Of a stretch of DNA of 64,000 bases, positions 8,857-17,483 are shown piece by piece. Each line of letters begins with the position of its first letter. The stretch's first letter is position 1. This stretch comes from Pseudochelatococcus lubricantis (lineage in GTDB: Bacteria; Pseudomonadota; Alphaproteobacteria; Rhizobiales; Beijerinckiaceae). Where the stretch lies: the NCBI RefSeq assembly GCF_042432495.1, contig NZ_JBHLXC010000007.1, positions 1 through 64,000 of the forward strand, read 5' to 3'. A program made the position numbers and the translations under genes. The notes beneath the pieces were generated by a model, which had not been told where the DNA came from, did no database searches, and saw only the letters and a list, made by a program, of their open reading frames with translations.

Positions 8857-10038
8857 TCAGGGCCTGTAGACCTCTATCGCATCCTCAAAGCCGTCGAGCC
8901 GGAATGCGCCCAGCGGGTGAGGATTCGCCCACAGATGTTCACTGAAGGCACGTGACATCAGCAGCGGCTCATCGAGCACCTTGTTAAGCTGAGCAAGGCG
9001 GCTGGTCAGGTTGACGTCGCGACCGACCACGGTGAAATCGAGACGCGCTCCCGAACCGACATTGCCATAAGCCGCCTCACCGTGATGCAGCGCGATCCCT
9101 GCGCGGATGGTCGCGCCGAACGGTGTGCCGTCGATCTGGCCGATGCGCGCGAGGGCCTCAGTCGCCGCGGTCAGTGCCGATTGCGCGGCGGCGCCGGTAT
9201 CGTCACCCCGGTCACGGAAGATCGCCATCAGGCCGTCCCCCATATATTTCATCACCTCGCCGCCTTCCGCCTCGATAGGCGGCACCAGGCAGTCGAAATA
9301 CCGGTTCAGCAATTGCACCGCCTGCTCGGGATCGATGGCGGAGGTGATGCGCGTATAGCCGCGCATGTCGGCGAACAGGATGGCGGAGCGGATCCGGCTC
9401 ACCTGTCCGCGCCCGATGCGGCCTGCGAGAATGGCGCGATGCGGCTCGTCGCCAACGTAAATCCGCAATACCTCGTCGAGCGACTTGTAACCGGACAAGA
9501 TTTCCAGCGTCGCGGTCAGGGAAGGAATCAGCCCCTCCAGCAGGGCGAAGGCACGCGGCGGAAAACCGTCGGTGCTGCGGGTCGCGAAAGTCACCGCGTT
9601 GTTGTGGCCGTTGGCGAAGAAGATGGGAAAGCACACATAATGACGATAGCCCGCCTGACGGAGATCGGCGACGATGCCGAAACGGTCGTCCGGCGTCTCG
9701 TCAATCCAGAACGCGAGCGGCCGGCCGGACTCGTGCACCACCCGCTGGGGGCTGTGTGCATAGCCGGCCGTTACCTCCTTGCCATAGGCCTGCAACTTCC
9801 AGACGCCCGGATCGTCCTTGATCCAGGTTCCCGAAACCGCCGCGTGTTCGGAATGCAGCGCCTCCGCGGCGAAGGTCAGCCGGTCGACGGGCACGCCCTC
9901 CGCGTTCAGCCGGTCGGCGAGCCCCGCGATGGCGCGGCTGATATCGGCGCTCAGGCGGGCGTCGGTCAGCAGCCAGTCGCGCAGGCCCGCCACCGCGACG
10001 TCGACGGGCTCGATGGCAGAAGCGGACGAAAGTTCCAC
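8857..10038 (-). CDS. Class III adenylate/guanylate cyclase
   Basis: A 393-residue soluble protein that probably makes cAMP. The cyclase domain occupies about residues 215-360: ILFADMRGYTRITS carries the first metal Asp, and GEVMKYMGDGLMAIF the second. About 200 residues upstream look like a GAF-type sensor fold with no membrane segment, so the signal is likely cytoplasmic. The start is a GTG. The gene faces the L,D-transpeptidase gene tail to tail. Substrate preference (ATP or GTP) cannot be assigned with certainty. Confidence 0.85.
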   Translation of the reverse strand: MELSSASAIEPVDVAVAGLRDWLLTDARLSADISRAIAGLADRLNAEGVPVDRLTFAAEALHSEHAAVSGTWIKDDPGVWKLQAYGKEVTAGYAHSPQRVVHESGRPLAFWIDETPDDRFGIVADLRQAGYRHYVCFPIFFANGHNNAVTFATRSTDGFPPRAFALLEGLIPSLTATLEILSGYKSLDEVLRIYVGDEPHRAILAGRIGRGQVSRIRSAILFADMRGYTRITSAIDPEQAVQLLNRYFDCLVPPIEAEGGEVMKYMGDGLMAIFRDRGDDTGAAAQSALTAATEALARIGQIDGTPFGATIRAGIALHHGEAAYGNVGSGARLDFTVVGRDVNLTSRLAQLNKVLDEPLLMSRAFSEHLWANPHPLGAFRLDGFEDAIEVYRP

Positions 10039-10245
10039 GGTCTTCGCTCTTTCATTGCGGCGTCAGCCCGCCGGCCCCGCACCATCGGCCAACGTGCCCG
10101 GCAGCCTGCCTCGCGCAAGCCTCACCGGCCATCAATGAGCGAGGTTCATCCTGCTTCATATAGGGCGACTTCAGGGCCACGTGAAGACTCCCGGGATGCC
10201 CCCATAAAACGCATGCAGGGGGCTGGATATTTATCCGACGAAAGC

Positions 10246-10390
10246 ATAGATTTGGGATGCGGGCTCTGCGAGGTTCGTCAGGAGGCATATTCCCCGGGGC
10301 CTTATTGATCCCCAGGGAGCTGTCCCTGCCCAGGTCCGTGGACCCGGGCACACGGCGCCCACCTACATTGTAGGTTCCCGGGATCTTTCT
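10246..10390 (+). ncRNA. ssrS: 6S RNA (RNA polymerase regulator)
   Basis: The stretch folds as one long imperfect hairpin. The closing stem is AGATTTGGGA (10248-10257) with TCCCGGGATCT (10376-10386), with one bulged G and two G-U pairs. The apical hairpin is CAGGGAGCTGTCCCTG (about 10312-10327). A small extra hairpin CCTACATTGTAGG sits on the 3-prime side, as seen in other alphaproteobacterial 6S RNAs. A TATTTA (10228-10233) about 12 bases before the likely first base fits a promoter. The location directly upstream of the 5-FCL gene is the conserved ssrS position. The RNA would mimic an open promoter and hold sigma-70 polymerase in stationary phase. Ends are approximate. The rest of the 10039-10448 gap shows no gene. 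Confidence 0.75.
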
Positions 10391-10448
10391 CCAACGGCCA
10401 TTGTGGACCCGCACCTTATCTTCCCGTCCTTCCCGAGCCGTCCCGTTA

Positions 10449-11057
10449 ATGGCCGACCTTCCTAACATCGCGGCGCTAGCGCCTGCCGAACAGAAAGCGC
10501 GTCTGCGGCGCGAGGCTCTGGCGCGGCGTGACCTGTTCGCCGCCGATCTCAAACGGGTACAGGCCGCTGCTGCCTCCGTTAGCGACCGGGTCATTTCGGA
10601 TTACCCGGCTGTGCTGCGCGGCGGCATCGTGGCGGGATATTGGCCCATTCGCAGTGAACTCGATCCTCGTCCGCTGATGGCGGCGCTCGATGAACGCGCC
10701 GTGCCGCTCGCGCTGCCGGTGATCACGCCGGACGGGCTGGTTTTCCGCCGCTGGCGGCCGGGCCTGCCACTGATCGACGCGGGATTCGGGACACAGGGGC
10801 CGCCGCCGGAAGCGCCGGAGGTCGACCCCGACGTGCTGCTGGTGCCGCTCTCCGCATTCGACCGCCGGGGCAACCGGCTGGGCTACGGGCAGGGCAATTA
10901 CGACAAGGCCATCTCTCGTCTCTCGGCGAAGCGCCCGCTCATCACCATCGGCGTAGCCTTCGACGTGCAGGAAATTGGCGAGATCCCGGTCGAGCCGCAC
11001 GATCGCCCGCTTGACGCGATTGTCACGCAGGTGCAATCGATCACGATCACGAAATAG
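10449..11057 (+). CDS. 5-formyltetrahydrofolate cyclo-ligase
   Basis: A 202-residue enzyme that converts 5-formyl-THF to 5,10-methenyl-THF with ATP. The C-terminal nucleotide loop DRRGNRLGYGQGNYDKAIS and the preceding strand DVLLVPLSAF are family hallmarks; KARLRREALARRD is the usual basic N-terminal helix. The ATG at 10449 was chosen because sequence upstream in the same frame belongs to the 6S RNA region. Coupling to the 6S gene is the classic ssrS-ygfA arrangement. A short gap leads to the phosphoesterase gene, and the two are probably cotranscribed. Confidence 0.92.
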   Translation: MADLPNIAALAPAEQKARLRREALARRDLFAADLKRVQAAAASVSDRVISDYPAVLRGGIVAGYWPIRSELDPRPLMAALDERAVPLALPVITPDGLVFRRWRPGLPLIDAGFGTQGPPPEAPEVDPDVLLVPLSAFDRRGNRLGYGQGNYDKAISRLSAKRPLITIGVAFDVQEIGEIPVEPHDRPLDAIVTQVQSITITK

Positions 11058-11104
11058 GCACGCGCCATGGCGGCGGCGGTGGTTCGCGCGTATGTGGAGG
11101 TTTC

Positions 11105-11929
11105 ATGCGTCTGTTGTTTCTAGGCGATGTCGTCGGGCGGCCGGGAAGAGCGGCCGTCGTCGATCAGCTCCCCGACCTGCGCACCAGATGGAAACTCGAC
11201 GTCGTGGTCGTCAACGGCGAGAACGCCGCGGGCGGGTTCGGCATCACGGAAGCGATCTGCGACGATCTCCTCAATGCCGGTGCGGATGTCGTTACACTCG
11301 GCAACCATTCGTTCGACCAGCGTGAGGCGCTCGTGTTCATCGAGCGCCAGCCGCGCCTGCTGCGCCCCATCAACTATCCGCCGGGCACGCCGGGGCGGGG
11401 TGCAACGGTGGTGGAAGCAGCGAACGGCAGCCGGGTGCTGGTGGTGAACGCCATGGGCCGCCTTTTCATGGACCCGCTCGACGATCCGTTCGCAGCCGTC
11501 GACAAGGCGCTGGCCGAATGTCCGCTGCGCGAAGTGGTCGACGCCGCGATCATCGATATGCATGCCGAGGCCACCAGCGAGAAGCAGGCCATGGCGCGCC
11601 ACGTCGACGGGCGGGCGAGCCTCGTCGTCGGCACCCATACGCATGTGCCGACAGCGGACGAGCAGATTCTCGCCGGCGGCACCGCGTACCAGAGCGATGC
11701 CGGCATGTGCGGCGACTACGATTCGATGCTCGGCATGCAGCCGGAGGAACCGCTGCGCCGCTTTATCGAGAAGACACCCGGTGTCCGCCTTGAATCCGCG
11801 TCCGGGCCGGGCACGCTGGCGGGGCTCGCGGTCGAGACCGACGACGCCACCGGCCTTGCCGTCCGGGTATCGGCAGTGCGCATCGGGCCGCATCTCAGCC
11901 AGGCGCATCCCGCCTTCTGGGAGATCTGA
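11105..11929 (+). CDS. TIGR00282 family metallophosphoesterase (YmdB-like)
   Basis: A 274-residue protein of the YmdB family, dinuclear-metal phosphodiesterases that in Bacillus act on 2-3-cyclic nucleotides and affect biofilm formation. Motifs are LFLGDVVGRPGR (metal Asp at residue 8), VVVNGENAAGGFG, TLGNHSFDQ and VVGTHTHVPTADEQIL (metal His pair), in the family order. A likely ribosome site GGAGG precedes the ATG. It lies 47 bases after the 5-FCL gene, a common pairing. The substrate in alphaproteobacteria is not established. Confidence 0.88.
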   Translation: MRLLFLGDVVGRPGRAAVVDQLPDLRTRWKLDVVVVNGENAAGGFGITEAICDDLLNAGADVVTLGNHSFDQREALVFIERQPRLLRPINYPPGTPGRGATVVEAANGSRVLVVNAMGRLFMDPLDDPFAAVDKALAECPLREVVDAAIIDMHAEATSEKQAMARHVDGRASLVVGTHTHVPTADEQILAGGTAYQSDAGMCGDYDSMLGMQPEEPLRRFIEKTPGVRLESASGPGTLAGLAVETDDATGLAVRVSAVRIGPHLSQAHPAFWEI

Positions 11930-12234
11930 CGTAGCCGCGCCGCCAGCCGTTGAAAATCCATACCGCCATCGTTTCCGCGCTTCACAAGGACGTGTGTCCG
12001 GCAGCGCCTGCTGCTTTCGTCATCTCTTCCCTAAGTGACATAACAATGGCATGATTTACTGTGTCGGCGTGATTGGCCCGATTCAACGGAGCAGCTTACA
12101 AGCGGAGACGCATCGCCGCTCTATCTCCCTGTTCAGACATCAGATTTTTCCGGAAGACGGCGTCTGTTTTCCGGTTTGATGCTGTAACAATATATTGACT
12201 CATATCCGAGGCGCATTTCGAAGCGAGGCGTTTC
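11930..12234. other. Intergenic region before the MarR gene, no gene seen
   Basis: 305 bases with lower GC than the neighbours. There is no open frame with family similarity and no clear hairpin. The stretch CTGTAACAATATATTGACTCA at about 12181-12201 contains AT-rich inverted sequence (CAATATATTG, 12187-12196) that could be an operator for the MarR protein encoded just downstream. Confidence 0.35.
12187..12196. promoter_or_regulatory. Possible MarR operator
   Basis: CAATATATTG is a perfect 10-bp palindrome about 40 bases before the MarR gene start. MarR proteins commonly bind AT-rich palindromes in their own promoters. This is a suggestion only, since the half sites are short. Confidence 0.25.
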
Positions 12235-12741
12235 ATGACCGACAGCCCGGCGAAACATTCCGTTCTGCGTCCATCCGATTCGCGGCAGTCCGATCCGGCC
12301 CGTTTCGATGTCGCCAACCGCGTCTTCTTCCGTCTCTACCAATGTGCCAATCTCATGCACAAGGTGGGTGCGCGGTTCATCGGCGACTTCAACAGCACAA
12401 CGCAGCAATGGGCGGTTCTCGGCGCGCTCGCCCGGCCGGAGCCGCGGGAACACGGCATGACGGTGAAGGACCTGATCGCGTTCCTGCTTGTCAGCCGCCA
12501 GAACATCACGCCCGTGCTGGACCGGCTGGAAGCGCGCGGCTGGATCGAGCGGATCAAGGACGCCGAGGACGGCCGCAGCCGCCGCATCGTTCTCACAACC
12601 GCCGGGGACCTGGCATGGTCCGAGATGCAGATCGCCATCGATGCATTCTACCGCGAGGCGCTGGAAGGTCTCGACCTTGATGAGCAGGTCGTCCTCTACC
12701 GCCTGCTCGACCGGCTGAAAGCGCGCCTCAACACCCTGTAG
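12235..12741 (+). CDS. MarR family transcriptional regulator
   Basis: A 168-residue winged-helix dimer. Helix-turn-helix is at about residues 70-95 (GMTVKDLIAFLLVSRQNITPVLDRL), followed by the wing GWIERIKDAEDGRSRRIVLT with the conserved DxRxR turn. The C-terminal helices form the dimer. The ligand and target genes cannot be inferred, since neither neighbour is an obvious efflux or degradation gene. The ATG at 12235 gives a 40-residue polar tail before the first helix, so a slightly later start is possible. Confidence 0.88.
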   Translation: MTDSPAKHSVLRPSDSRQSDPARFDVANRVFFRLYQCANLMHKVGARFIGDFNSTTQQWAVLGALARPEPREHGMTVKDLIAFLLVSRQNITPVLDRLEARGWIERIKDAEDGRSRRIVLTTAGDLAWSEMQIAIDAFYREALEGLDLDEQVVLYRLLDRLKARLNTL

Positions 12742-12768
12742 AAGCGGGTCCCGGCCATCTTCAGCCGA

Positions 12769-13131
12769 TCAGCGTCCTTTCCGCGCGTCGAGCACCGCGA
12801 TCAGCGCTTCGAGTTCCGGCTCGGTCAGCTTCGCGATATCGCCGGAGAGGCGGTTGGCGAGCAGCGTGGCCTTCGGAGACAGGCCCGCCGTGTCGATGAC
12901 GACGCGCGGGTCCGATATGTCCGCGAGCTTCACCAGCGCGTCGGCGTCATCCCAGATGAGGTTGAAGTAGTTGAGGATGGACTGGAGCAGCGCCCAGGTC
13001 GGCTTGCCGCGCTTGCCGTGCTCGAGCGCCGAGAGATAGGCACTCGACACGCGCAGCGCCTGCGCCATTTCCTTCTGGGTGACGCCGCGTGCGGTGCGCA
13101 ATGCCCGCAGGTGCATGCCGAAGGGTGTCAT
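12769..13131 (-). CDS. XRE family helix-turn-helix protein
   Basis: A 120-residue protein. The HTH_3 domain occupies residues 1-65, with GVTQKEMAQALRVSSAYLSALEHGKRG as the DNA-binding core. The C-terminal part is a short alpha-helical extension ending KLTEPELEALIAVLDARKGR. It is the last gene of the minus-strand operon Tim44 - mltA - smr - XRE and overlaps smr by four bases. Homologues in this position are common in Hyphomicrobiales, so it is not a mobile-element repressor. The target is unknown. Confidence 0.85.
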   Translation of the reverse strand: MTPFGMHLRALRTARGVTQKEMAQALRVSSAYLSALEHGKRGKPTWALLQSILNYFNLIWDDADALVKLADISDPRVVIDTAGLSPKATLLANRLSGDIAKLTEPELEALIAVLDARKGR

Positions 13132-13709
13132 GGCCGTGCCTCGCCCCCGGGGCGGCCCTTCGCGCCCTTGCGCAGCCTCACGTAAAGCGCGCCGTCGCCG
13201 CCGTGCTCGCGGCTGGCCGTCGAGAAGCCCACCACCACCGGGCGCATTTCCGCGAGACCAAGCCAGTGCGGCACGAGGCGGCGCAGCACCCCGCGCTCGC
13301 TGAACGGATCCGCGACCGCCGTGCTGCCCTTGCCAGTCACCACCAGCGCGACGCGCGCCCCCTCCCCCTGCGCGCGGCGCAAGAAGCCGAGGAGTGCGTA
13401 ATAGGCCTCGTTCTGACGCATGCCGTGCAGATCGATGCGCGCATCGATGCGATCGATTCCGCGCCGCAGATCGCGCATCAGCCGGCGTTCCAGCGGCACC
13501 AGCGGCGGCGGGGCGGGCGGGCGGCGTTCAATTTTTGCGGGCGGCGAGGCTTCCGCAGGCCGGTGCTCCGGAGACGTCGCCTCCGCCTCCGGAGCGGGTG
13601 CCGGCTCAAGCGGCGGCGTGTGGCCCGGAAGCGGCCGGATGCTGCGGGTCACGTGGCGCCAGAGCTTCGCCTCCTCTTCAGACAGGCGCCTGCCGCCGCG
13701 CCGTTTCAT
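13128..13709 (-). CDS. Smr/MutS-domain DNA endonuclease-like protein
   Basis: A 193-residue protein. The N-terminal half has RRLSEEEAKLWRHVTRSIRP followed by a Pro/Glu-rich linker (residues 30-80). The C-terminal Smr domain contains IDARIDLHGMRQNEAY (the DLHG motif) and VALVVTGKGST (the TGKG motif), the nicking-endonuclease signature of the MutS2 C-terminus. It overlaps both neighbours by four bases (mltA upstream, XRE downstream), so translation is coupled. A stand-alone Smr protein may act in nucleic-acid quality control; the substrate is unproven. Confidence 0.88.
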   Translation of the reverse strand: MKRRGGRRLSEEEAKLWRHVTRSIRPLPGHTPPLEPAPAPEAEATSPEHRPAEASPPAKIERRPPAPPPLVPLERRLMRDLRRGIDRIDARIDLHGMRQNEAYYALLGFLRRAQGEGARVALVVTGKGSTAVADPFSERGVLRRLVPHWLGLAEMRPVVVGFSTASREHGGDGALYVRLRKGAKGRPGGEARP

Positions 13710-14995
13710 GTCCCCTGCTCCGCACCGACGGGCAGGAACACCACGAAGCGCTCGGGCACATGGCGGACCAGCCCGGCCCGCGCCCCCGCCGCTTCGCCCG
13801 AGCCGAAGAAGATGTCTGCCCTCGCCGGACCAACGATGGCGGAGCCTGTATCCTGCGCGATCATCAGCCGGCGCAGGGAATAGAAATCCTCGCTACCGGA
13901 ACCGCCCTCGCCCGCGGGATGCGGCAGCCGCGCCTCGATCCAGACCGGCAGGCCATAGGCCCAGATGCGCCGGTCGATCGCGACTGCGCGCCCGGGTGTG
14001 AGTTGCACGGAAGCGCCGCCGAGCGGGCCGTCGTCCGCGGCGAGTTCGTCTGCGGGGCGAAAGAAGATATAGGAACGATTGCGGCGCATCAGTCGCCGCG
14101 CCTCCTCGGGGTAGGCGCGCAGCCACGCGACAAGCTTCGGCGCCGTCAGATCCGCAGGTGCGATGCCCGTCTCAGCGACGACGAGCCGCGCGACCGACGT
14201 GTAGGCGTGGCCGTTGCGGCCGGCGTAGGCGAAACGGCGTACCGCCTTCCCGTCGGTGCCGGCGTCGACGAGCCGCACCCGCACGGAGCCCTGCACATGG
14301 GCCATGAATGCATCCACGGCATCGAGATAGACAAGCGGCCGCGCGCCGCCGCCCAGCGCCCCGTCCTCAATCGCGGCGCGGTCCGGAACGGGTTCCAGAC
14401 GAACGCCCTGCGGCCCGGCGACACGGCGCGCCGCACGCAGCGCCGGATCGAGGCCCGGGACGTTCTCGCCTTCTGCGACGTTCACCAGATCGTCCGGGCG
14501 CGACAGCAGCGGCGTGTCATGGACACCGCCGGAGACGAGCCGGCCGGCGAATTCCGGTTCGTAATAGCCGGTGAGAAAGCCGTCGCCGTTTGCCGACCTT
14601 ACCCGGAAAGGGCGGAAATGACGCTCGAAGAAGCGGCGGGCGCTGTCGCCGTCGGGGGACGGCGGCGCTGCGAGCGCGGCCGCGCACACCGCCCGTAACG
14701 CGCGCGGCGGGGGCGCGCCCTGACGCAGAACCGCCGCGTCGCCGACGACCGTCTGACAGGTGCGCCGGAAGGCGGCGAAAGCCGCGGCGTGGTCGTCCGC
14801 CCGCCATTCGGCGAGCGCGTCGAACGTCAGCTGCTCCAGCGCCGCGCCATCCACGGATGGCGCCTTCGACGCGGAAACGGTTTGCACGGATGCCGTCATG
14901 GCAAGAATCATCAACATAAAACAGAGATACGCCGGCGTCACGAGCCACCGAACCGGCGCGAAGGTGCCGGGCCAGCCGACGTGCGCCCGGCCCAT
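13706..14995 (-). CDS. mltA: Membrane-bound lytic murein transglycosylase A
   Basis: A 429-residue periplasmic enzyme that cleaves the MurNAc-GlcNAc bond and leaves 1,6-anhydro ends. A signal or anchor segment is at about residues 18-42 (TPAYLCFMLMILAMTASV); there is no lipobox cysteine. The MltA domain begins near GDGFLTGYYEPEFAGR. The 3D domain near the end has IAQDTGSAIVGPARADIFFGSG with the catalytic Asp of QDTGSAI. An internal ATG at about 14917 would give a compact signal peptide and is an alternative start. It sits four bases after the Tim44-domain gene. Confidence 0.92.
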   Translation of the reverse strand: MGRAHVGWPGTFAPVRWLVTPAYLCFMLMILAMTASVQTVSASKAPSVDGAALEQLTFDALAEWRADDHAAAFAAFRRTCQTVVGDAAVLRQGAPPPRALRAVCAAALAAPPSPDGDSARRFFERHFRPFRVRSANGDGFLTGYYEPEFAGRLVSGGVHDTPLLSRPDDLVNVAEGENVPGLDPALRAARRVAGPQGVRLEPVPDRAAIEDGALGGGARPLVYLDAVDAFMAHVQGSVRVRLVDAGTDGKAVRRFAYAGRNGHAYTSVARLVVAETGIAPADLTAPKLVAWLRAYPEEARRLMRRNRSYIFFRPADELAADDGPLGGASVQLTPGRAVAIDRRIWAYGLPVWIEARLPHPAGEGGSGSEDFYSLRRLMIAQDTGSAIVGPARADIFFGSGEAAGARAGLVRHVPERFVVFLPVGAEQGT

Positions 14996-14999
14996 CGCG

Positions 15000-15758
15000 T
15001 CAGTGACCGGACTCGGTCGCGATCAGCAACCAGTTGGGGTCGCGGCTGCGTAGCGTGCGTGAAAACGTCCACGTGTCGCTGACATCCGCCACCTCATCCG
15101 CCGCGCCATCGATCACCTTGCCCTCGACGTCATAGGTCGCGGTGATCAGCTTGGACGCAAACCGGATGGTGATCTGTGCGACCTGATTCTGCACCTCGAC
15201 AGCCTGGATATCCGCGCTGTCGACGGAAACGAATGTGGTGTTGACGACCTCGCCCCGGCGTTCGCGCTCGCCGATGGCGCGGTCGAAGCCGTCGAAAACC
15301 TCACGGGACAGCAAGCCCTTCAGCGTCTTGCGGTCGCCTTGGGCGAAAGCGGTGACGATGATCTCGTATGCAGACTTGGCGCCTTCCCGGAAGGCCTTGA
15401 TGTCGAACGCGGGTTCCGCCGCCGCGACGGCGTCGAGCCCGCGGGCGATGGGCGAGCCGGGTTCGGCGACGCCTTTCCAGCGGTCCGGATCGACAGCGGC
15501 GCCGGGCGCGCTCACGTCGTTGGCCGGCCCCGGCAGATGCACCACGTTGCCGCCGTTGCCTTCGGCCGAGCGGCCCTCGGCCTGGCCCTTCGCCGCACCT
15601 TGCTGCCCGTTCCCGTTGCGCGCGTCGCGCCGGGTGAAGGGGTCGACCGGCGGGCGCTCGTTGCCGGTGCGCTGGCCGAGAACCGAGCGCAGCCGCCAGA
15701 TGACAAACACCGCAAGGCAGAGAAAGACGATGGTCACGATGTCAAAACTGTCCTGCAT
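15000..15758 (-). CDS. Tim44 domain-containing protein
   Basis: A 252-residue protein with one N-terminal membrane helix (FDIVTIVFLCLAVFVIWRL, residues 5-23), a Gly/Asn/Ala-rich linker to about 90, and a Tim44-like domain at about 105-250. That domain is related to the fold of the mitochondrial import motor subunit and ribosomal mL45. Bacterial members (TimA) are membrane-anchored and their role is poorly known. It is first in the operon with mltA, smr and the XRE gene. The C-terminus DTWTFSRTLRSRDPNWLLIAT is the conserved end of the domain. Confidence 0.88.
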   Translation of the reverse strand: MQDSFDIVTIVFLCLAVFVIWRLRSVLGQRTGNERPPVDPFTRRDARNGNGQQGAAKGQAEGRSAEGNGGNVVHLPGPANDVSAPGAAVDPDRWKGVAEPGSPIARGLDAVAAAEPAFDIKAFREGAKSAYEIIVTAFAQGDRKTLKGLLSREVFDGFDRAIGERERRGEVVNTTFVSVDSADIQAVEVQNQVAQITIRFASKLITATYDVEGKVIDGAADEVADVSDTWTFSRTLRSRDPNWLLIATESGH

Positions 15759-16138
15759 GTTTCTATCGTCTCACTTCCCTGTCGCTCCGACCAGCTTCAC
15801 CGGCACATATGGTGTGCCGTGCTGGTAACATCCACATCCCGTCCGGACAAGAACGCGCCCCGGCCGCACCGGAATGGCCGCGCTCCAAAACCGTCCCCTG
15901 GCCGCATATCGTATCCTGCGACGGGCTTTACGGAAACGCTTTTATCATCAAAATTCATGCCGGAACCTATACCGGAAGCCATGTTGCCAGATGCGGCGAC
16001 AGAACGGCAACAAGCGCGGAAATGACGCCCGATCCTTTCATATGCGGCTTGCGTTAATCGGCTTTACACGTCACACGTCTAGGGAATCCATCGGATACCG
16101 ATGATGATGATTCTGACTATGACTAGCGGAGAAATCAC
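15759..16138. other. Divergent Tim44 / secB intergenic region
   Basis: 380 bases with both promoters expected. The small frames in it lack ribosome sites and family similarity. Close to secB, TTGCGT..TTTACA (about 16048-16068) and repeated GATGATGAT precede the gene. In many relatives an fxsA gene lies here; none is present. Confidence 0.35.
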
Positions 16139-16621
16139 ATGACCGACGCAACAACCAATAGCGAAACGACCGCAGGGCCGGTGGTCAGCGCCCTCGCGCA
16201 GTACATCAAGGATTTCTCCTTCGAGAACCCCAATGCGCCCCGCTCGCTGGCGCCGCAGGAAAAGTCTCCCGAGATTTCCATTCAGGTGAACGTCGGCGGC
16301 AACCAGATCGGTGAGGAAGACTACGTGGTCGACCTGACGCTGGAAGGCAAGGCGACGATCGACAACGAGGTGCTGTTCGCGTTCGAACTCGTGTATGGCG
16401 GCGTCTTCCGTCTGCGCAACATCGCGGCCGAGCACGTCCACCCTACGGTCATGATCGAATTCCCGCGCCTGCTGTTTCCGTTTGCCCGCCAGATCATCGC
16501 GGACGCCGTCCGCAACGGCGGCTTCCCGCCCCTGTTCATCGATCCGATCGATTTCTCGGCGCTCTACCGCCAGAAGATCGCCGAGCTGCAGGCCGAACAG
16601 GCACAGGCGACCGTTTCCTGA
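16139..16621 (+). CDS. secB: Protein-export chaperone SecB
   Basis: A 160-residue cytosolic chaperone (works as a tetramer) that keeps preproteins unfolded and hands them to SecA. The typical segments are QYIKDFSFENPNAP, NVGGNQIGEEDYVVDLTLEG and LLFPFARQIIADAVRNGGFPPLFIDPIDF, the last forming the SecA-binding face and peptide groove. Length and end-to-end similarity are normal. It is divergent from Tim44 and convergent with dnaQ, the standard arrangement in Hyphomicrobiales. Confidence 0.96.
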   Translation: MTDATTNSETTAGPVVSALAQYIKDFSFENPNAPRSLAPQEKSPEISIQVNVGGNQIGEEDYVVDLTLEGKATIDNEVLFAFELVYGGVFRLRNIAAEHVHPTVMIEFPRLLFPFARQIIADAVRNGGFPPLFIDPIDFSALYRQKIAELQAEQAQATVS

Positions 16622-16715
16622 TTCGCAGGGACATACCCCGCGTTCGGGTATTGCGAAAACACCGTGGCGCGGTCTTTCCGGCCGGGAGCAGCGCGTGGCG
16701 CCGCTCCCGGCTTTT

Positions 16716-17432
16716 CTATTGGCGCCCCTCCCCGCCGGCCTGAAGATACTTCAGCCACTGGCTGGCGCCGCCCAGCTCGGAGACGAAGGCGGCGTGCGCC
16801 TGCCGCTCCGCGTCACTCACACGCGACTGCAGCGGCACTGGCCGCCGTGGCGCGGCAGAGCGCTGTGCGTGGGCAGTCACCTGCGCGGACGGCGCGATAC
16901 CAAGGTCAAGGCCCGCCTGCCGGCCACCGAGCAGCTCGATGTAGACCTCCGCCAGAATCTCGGCGTCGAGCAGCGCGCCGTGTTTCGTGCGCTTGCTGTT
17001 GTCGATGCTGTAGCGCGCGCAGAGCGCATCGAGATTGTTCGGCGCGCCCGGATGCTTGCGCCGCGCCAGCACCAGCGTGTCGACGAGCCGTTCCTGCGCC
17101 AGCGGCGCGATGTTCAGTCGACGGAACTCCGCGTTGATGAACATGGCATCGAAGCTGATATTATGGGCGACAAGCGGCGCTTCCGCGATGAAGGCGAGGA
17201 ACTCATCGACCACCGCCGCAAACACGGGCTTGTCGGCAAGAAACGTATCGGAGAGGCCGTGCACACGAAAGGCGCCCTCGCTCATCGGCCGTTCCGGATT
17301 GATGTAGGCGTGAAAATGCCGCCCCGTTGGCACCGTATTGACAAGCTCCACACAGCCGATTTCGACTACGCGGTCGCCGGTGGCGGGGTCGACGCCCGTC
17401 GTTTCGGTATCGAAGACGATTTCTCGTGACAT
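16716..17432 (-). CDS. dnaQ: DNA polymerase III epsilon subunit
   Basis: A 238-residue 3-to-5 proofreading exonuclease of the replicative polymerase. Exo I is IVFDTETTG (Asp8, Glu10), Exo II is LVAHNISFDAMFINAEF, and Exo III-epsilon is KHGALLDAEILAEVY, giving the DEDDh set. The C-terminal 60 residues are the variable linker that binds the alpha subunit. It is the last gene of aroE - coaE - dnaQ (51-base gap after coaE). Confidence 0.95.
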   Translation of the reverse strand: MSREIVFDTETTGVDPATGDRVVEIGCVELVNTVPTGRHFHAYINPERPMSEGAFRVHGLSDTFLADKPVFAAVVDEFLAFIAEAPLVAHNISFDAMFINAEFRRLNIAPLAQERLVDTLVLARRKHPGAPNNLDALCARYSIDNSKRTKHGALLDAEILAEVYIELLGGRQAGLDLGIAPSAQVTAHAQRSAAPRRPVPLQSRVSDAERQAHAAFVSELGGASQWLKYLQAGGEGRQ

Positions 17433-17483
17433 GGTTGGACCCGATAATTCTGACTGGAGACGGACGATCGTTCGACGCCGGCG

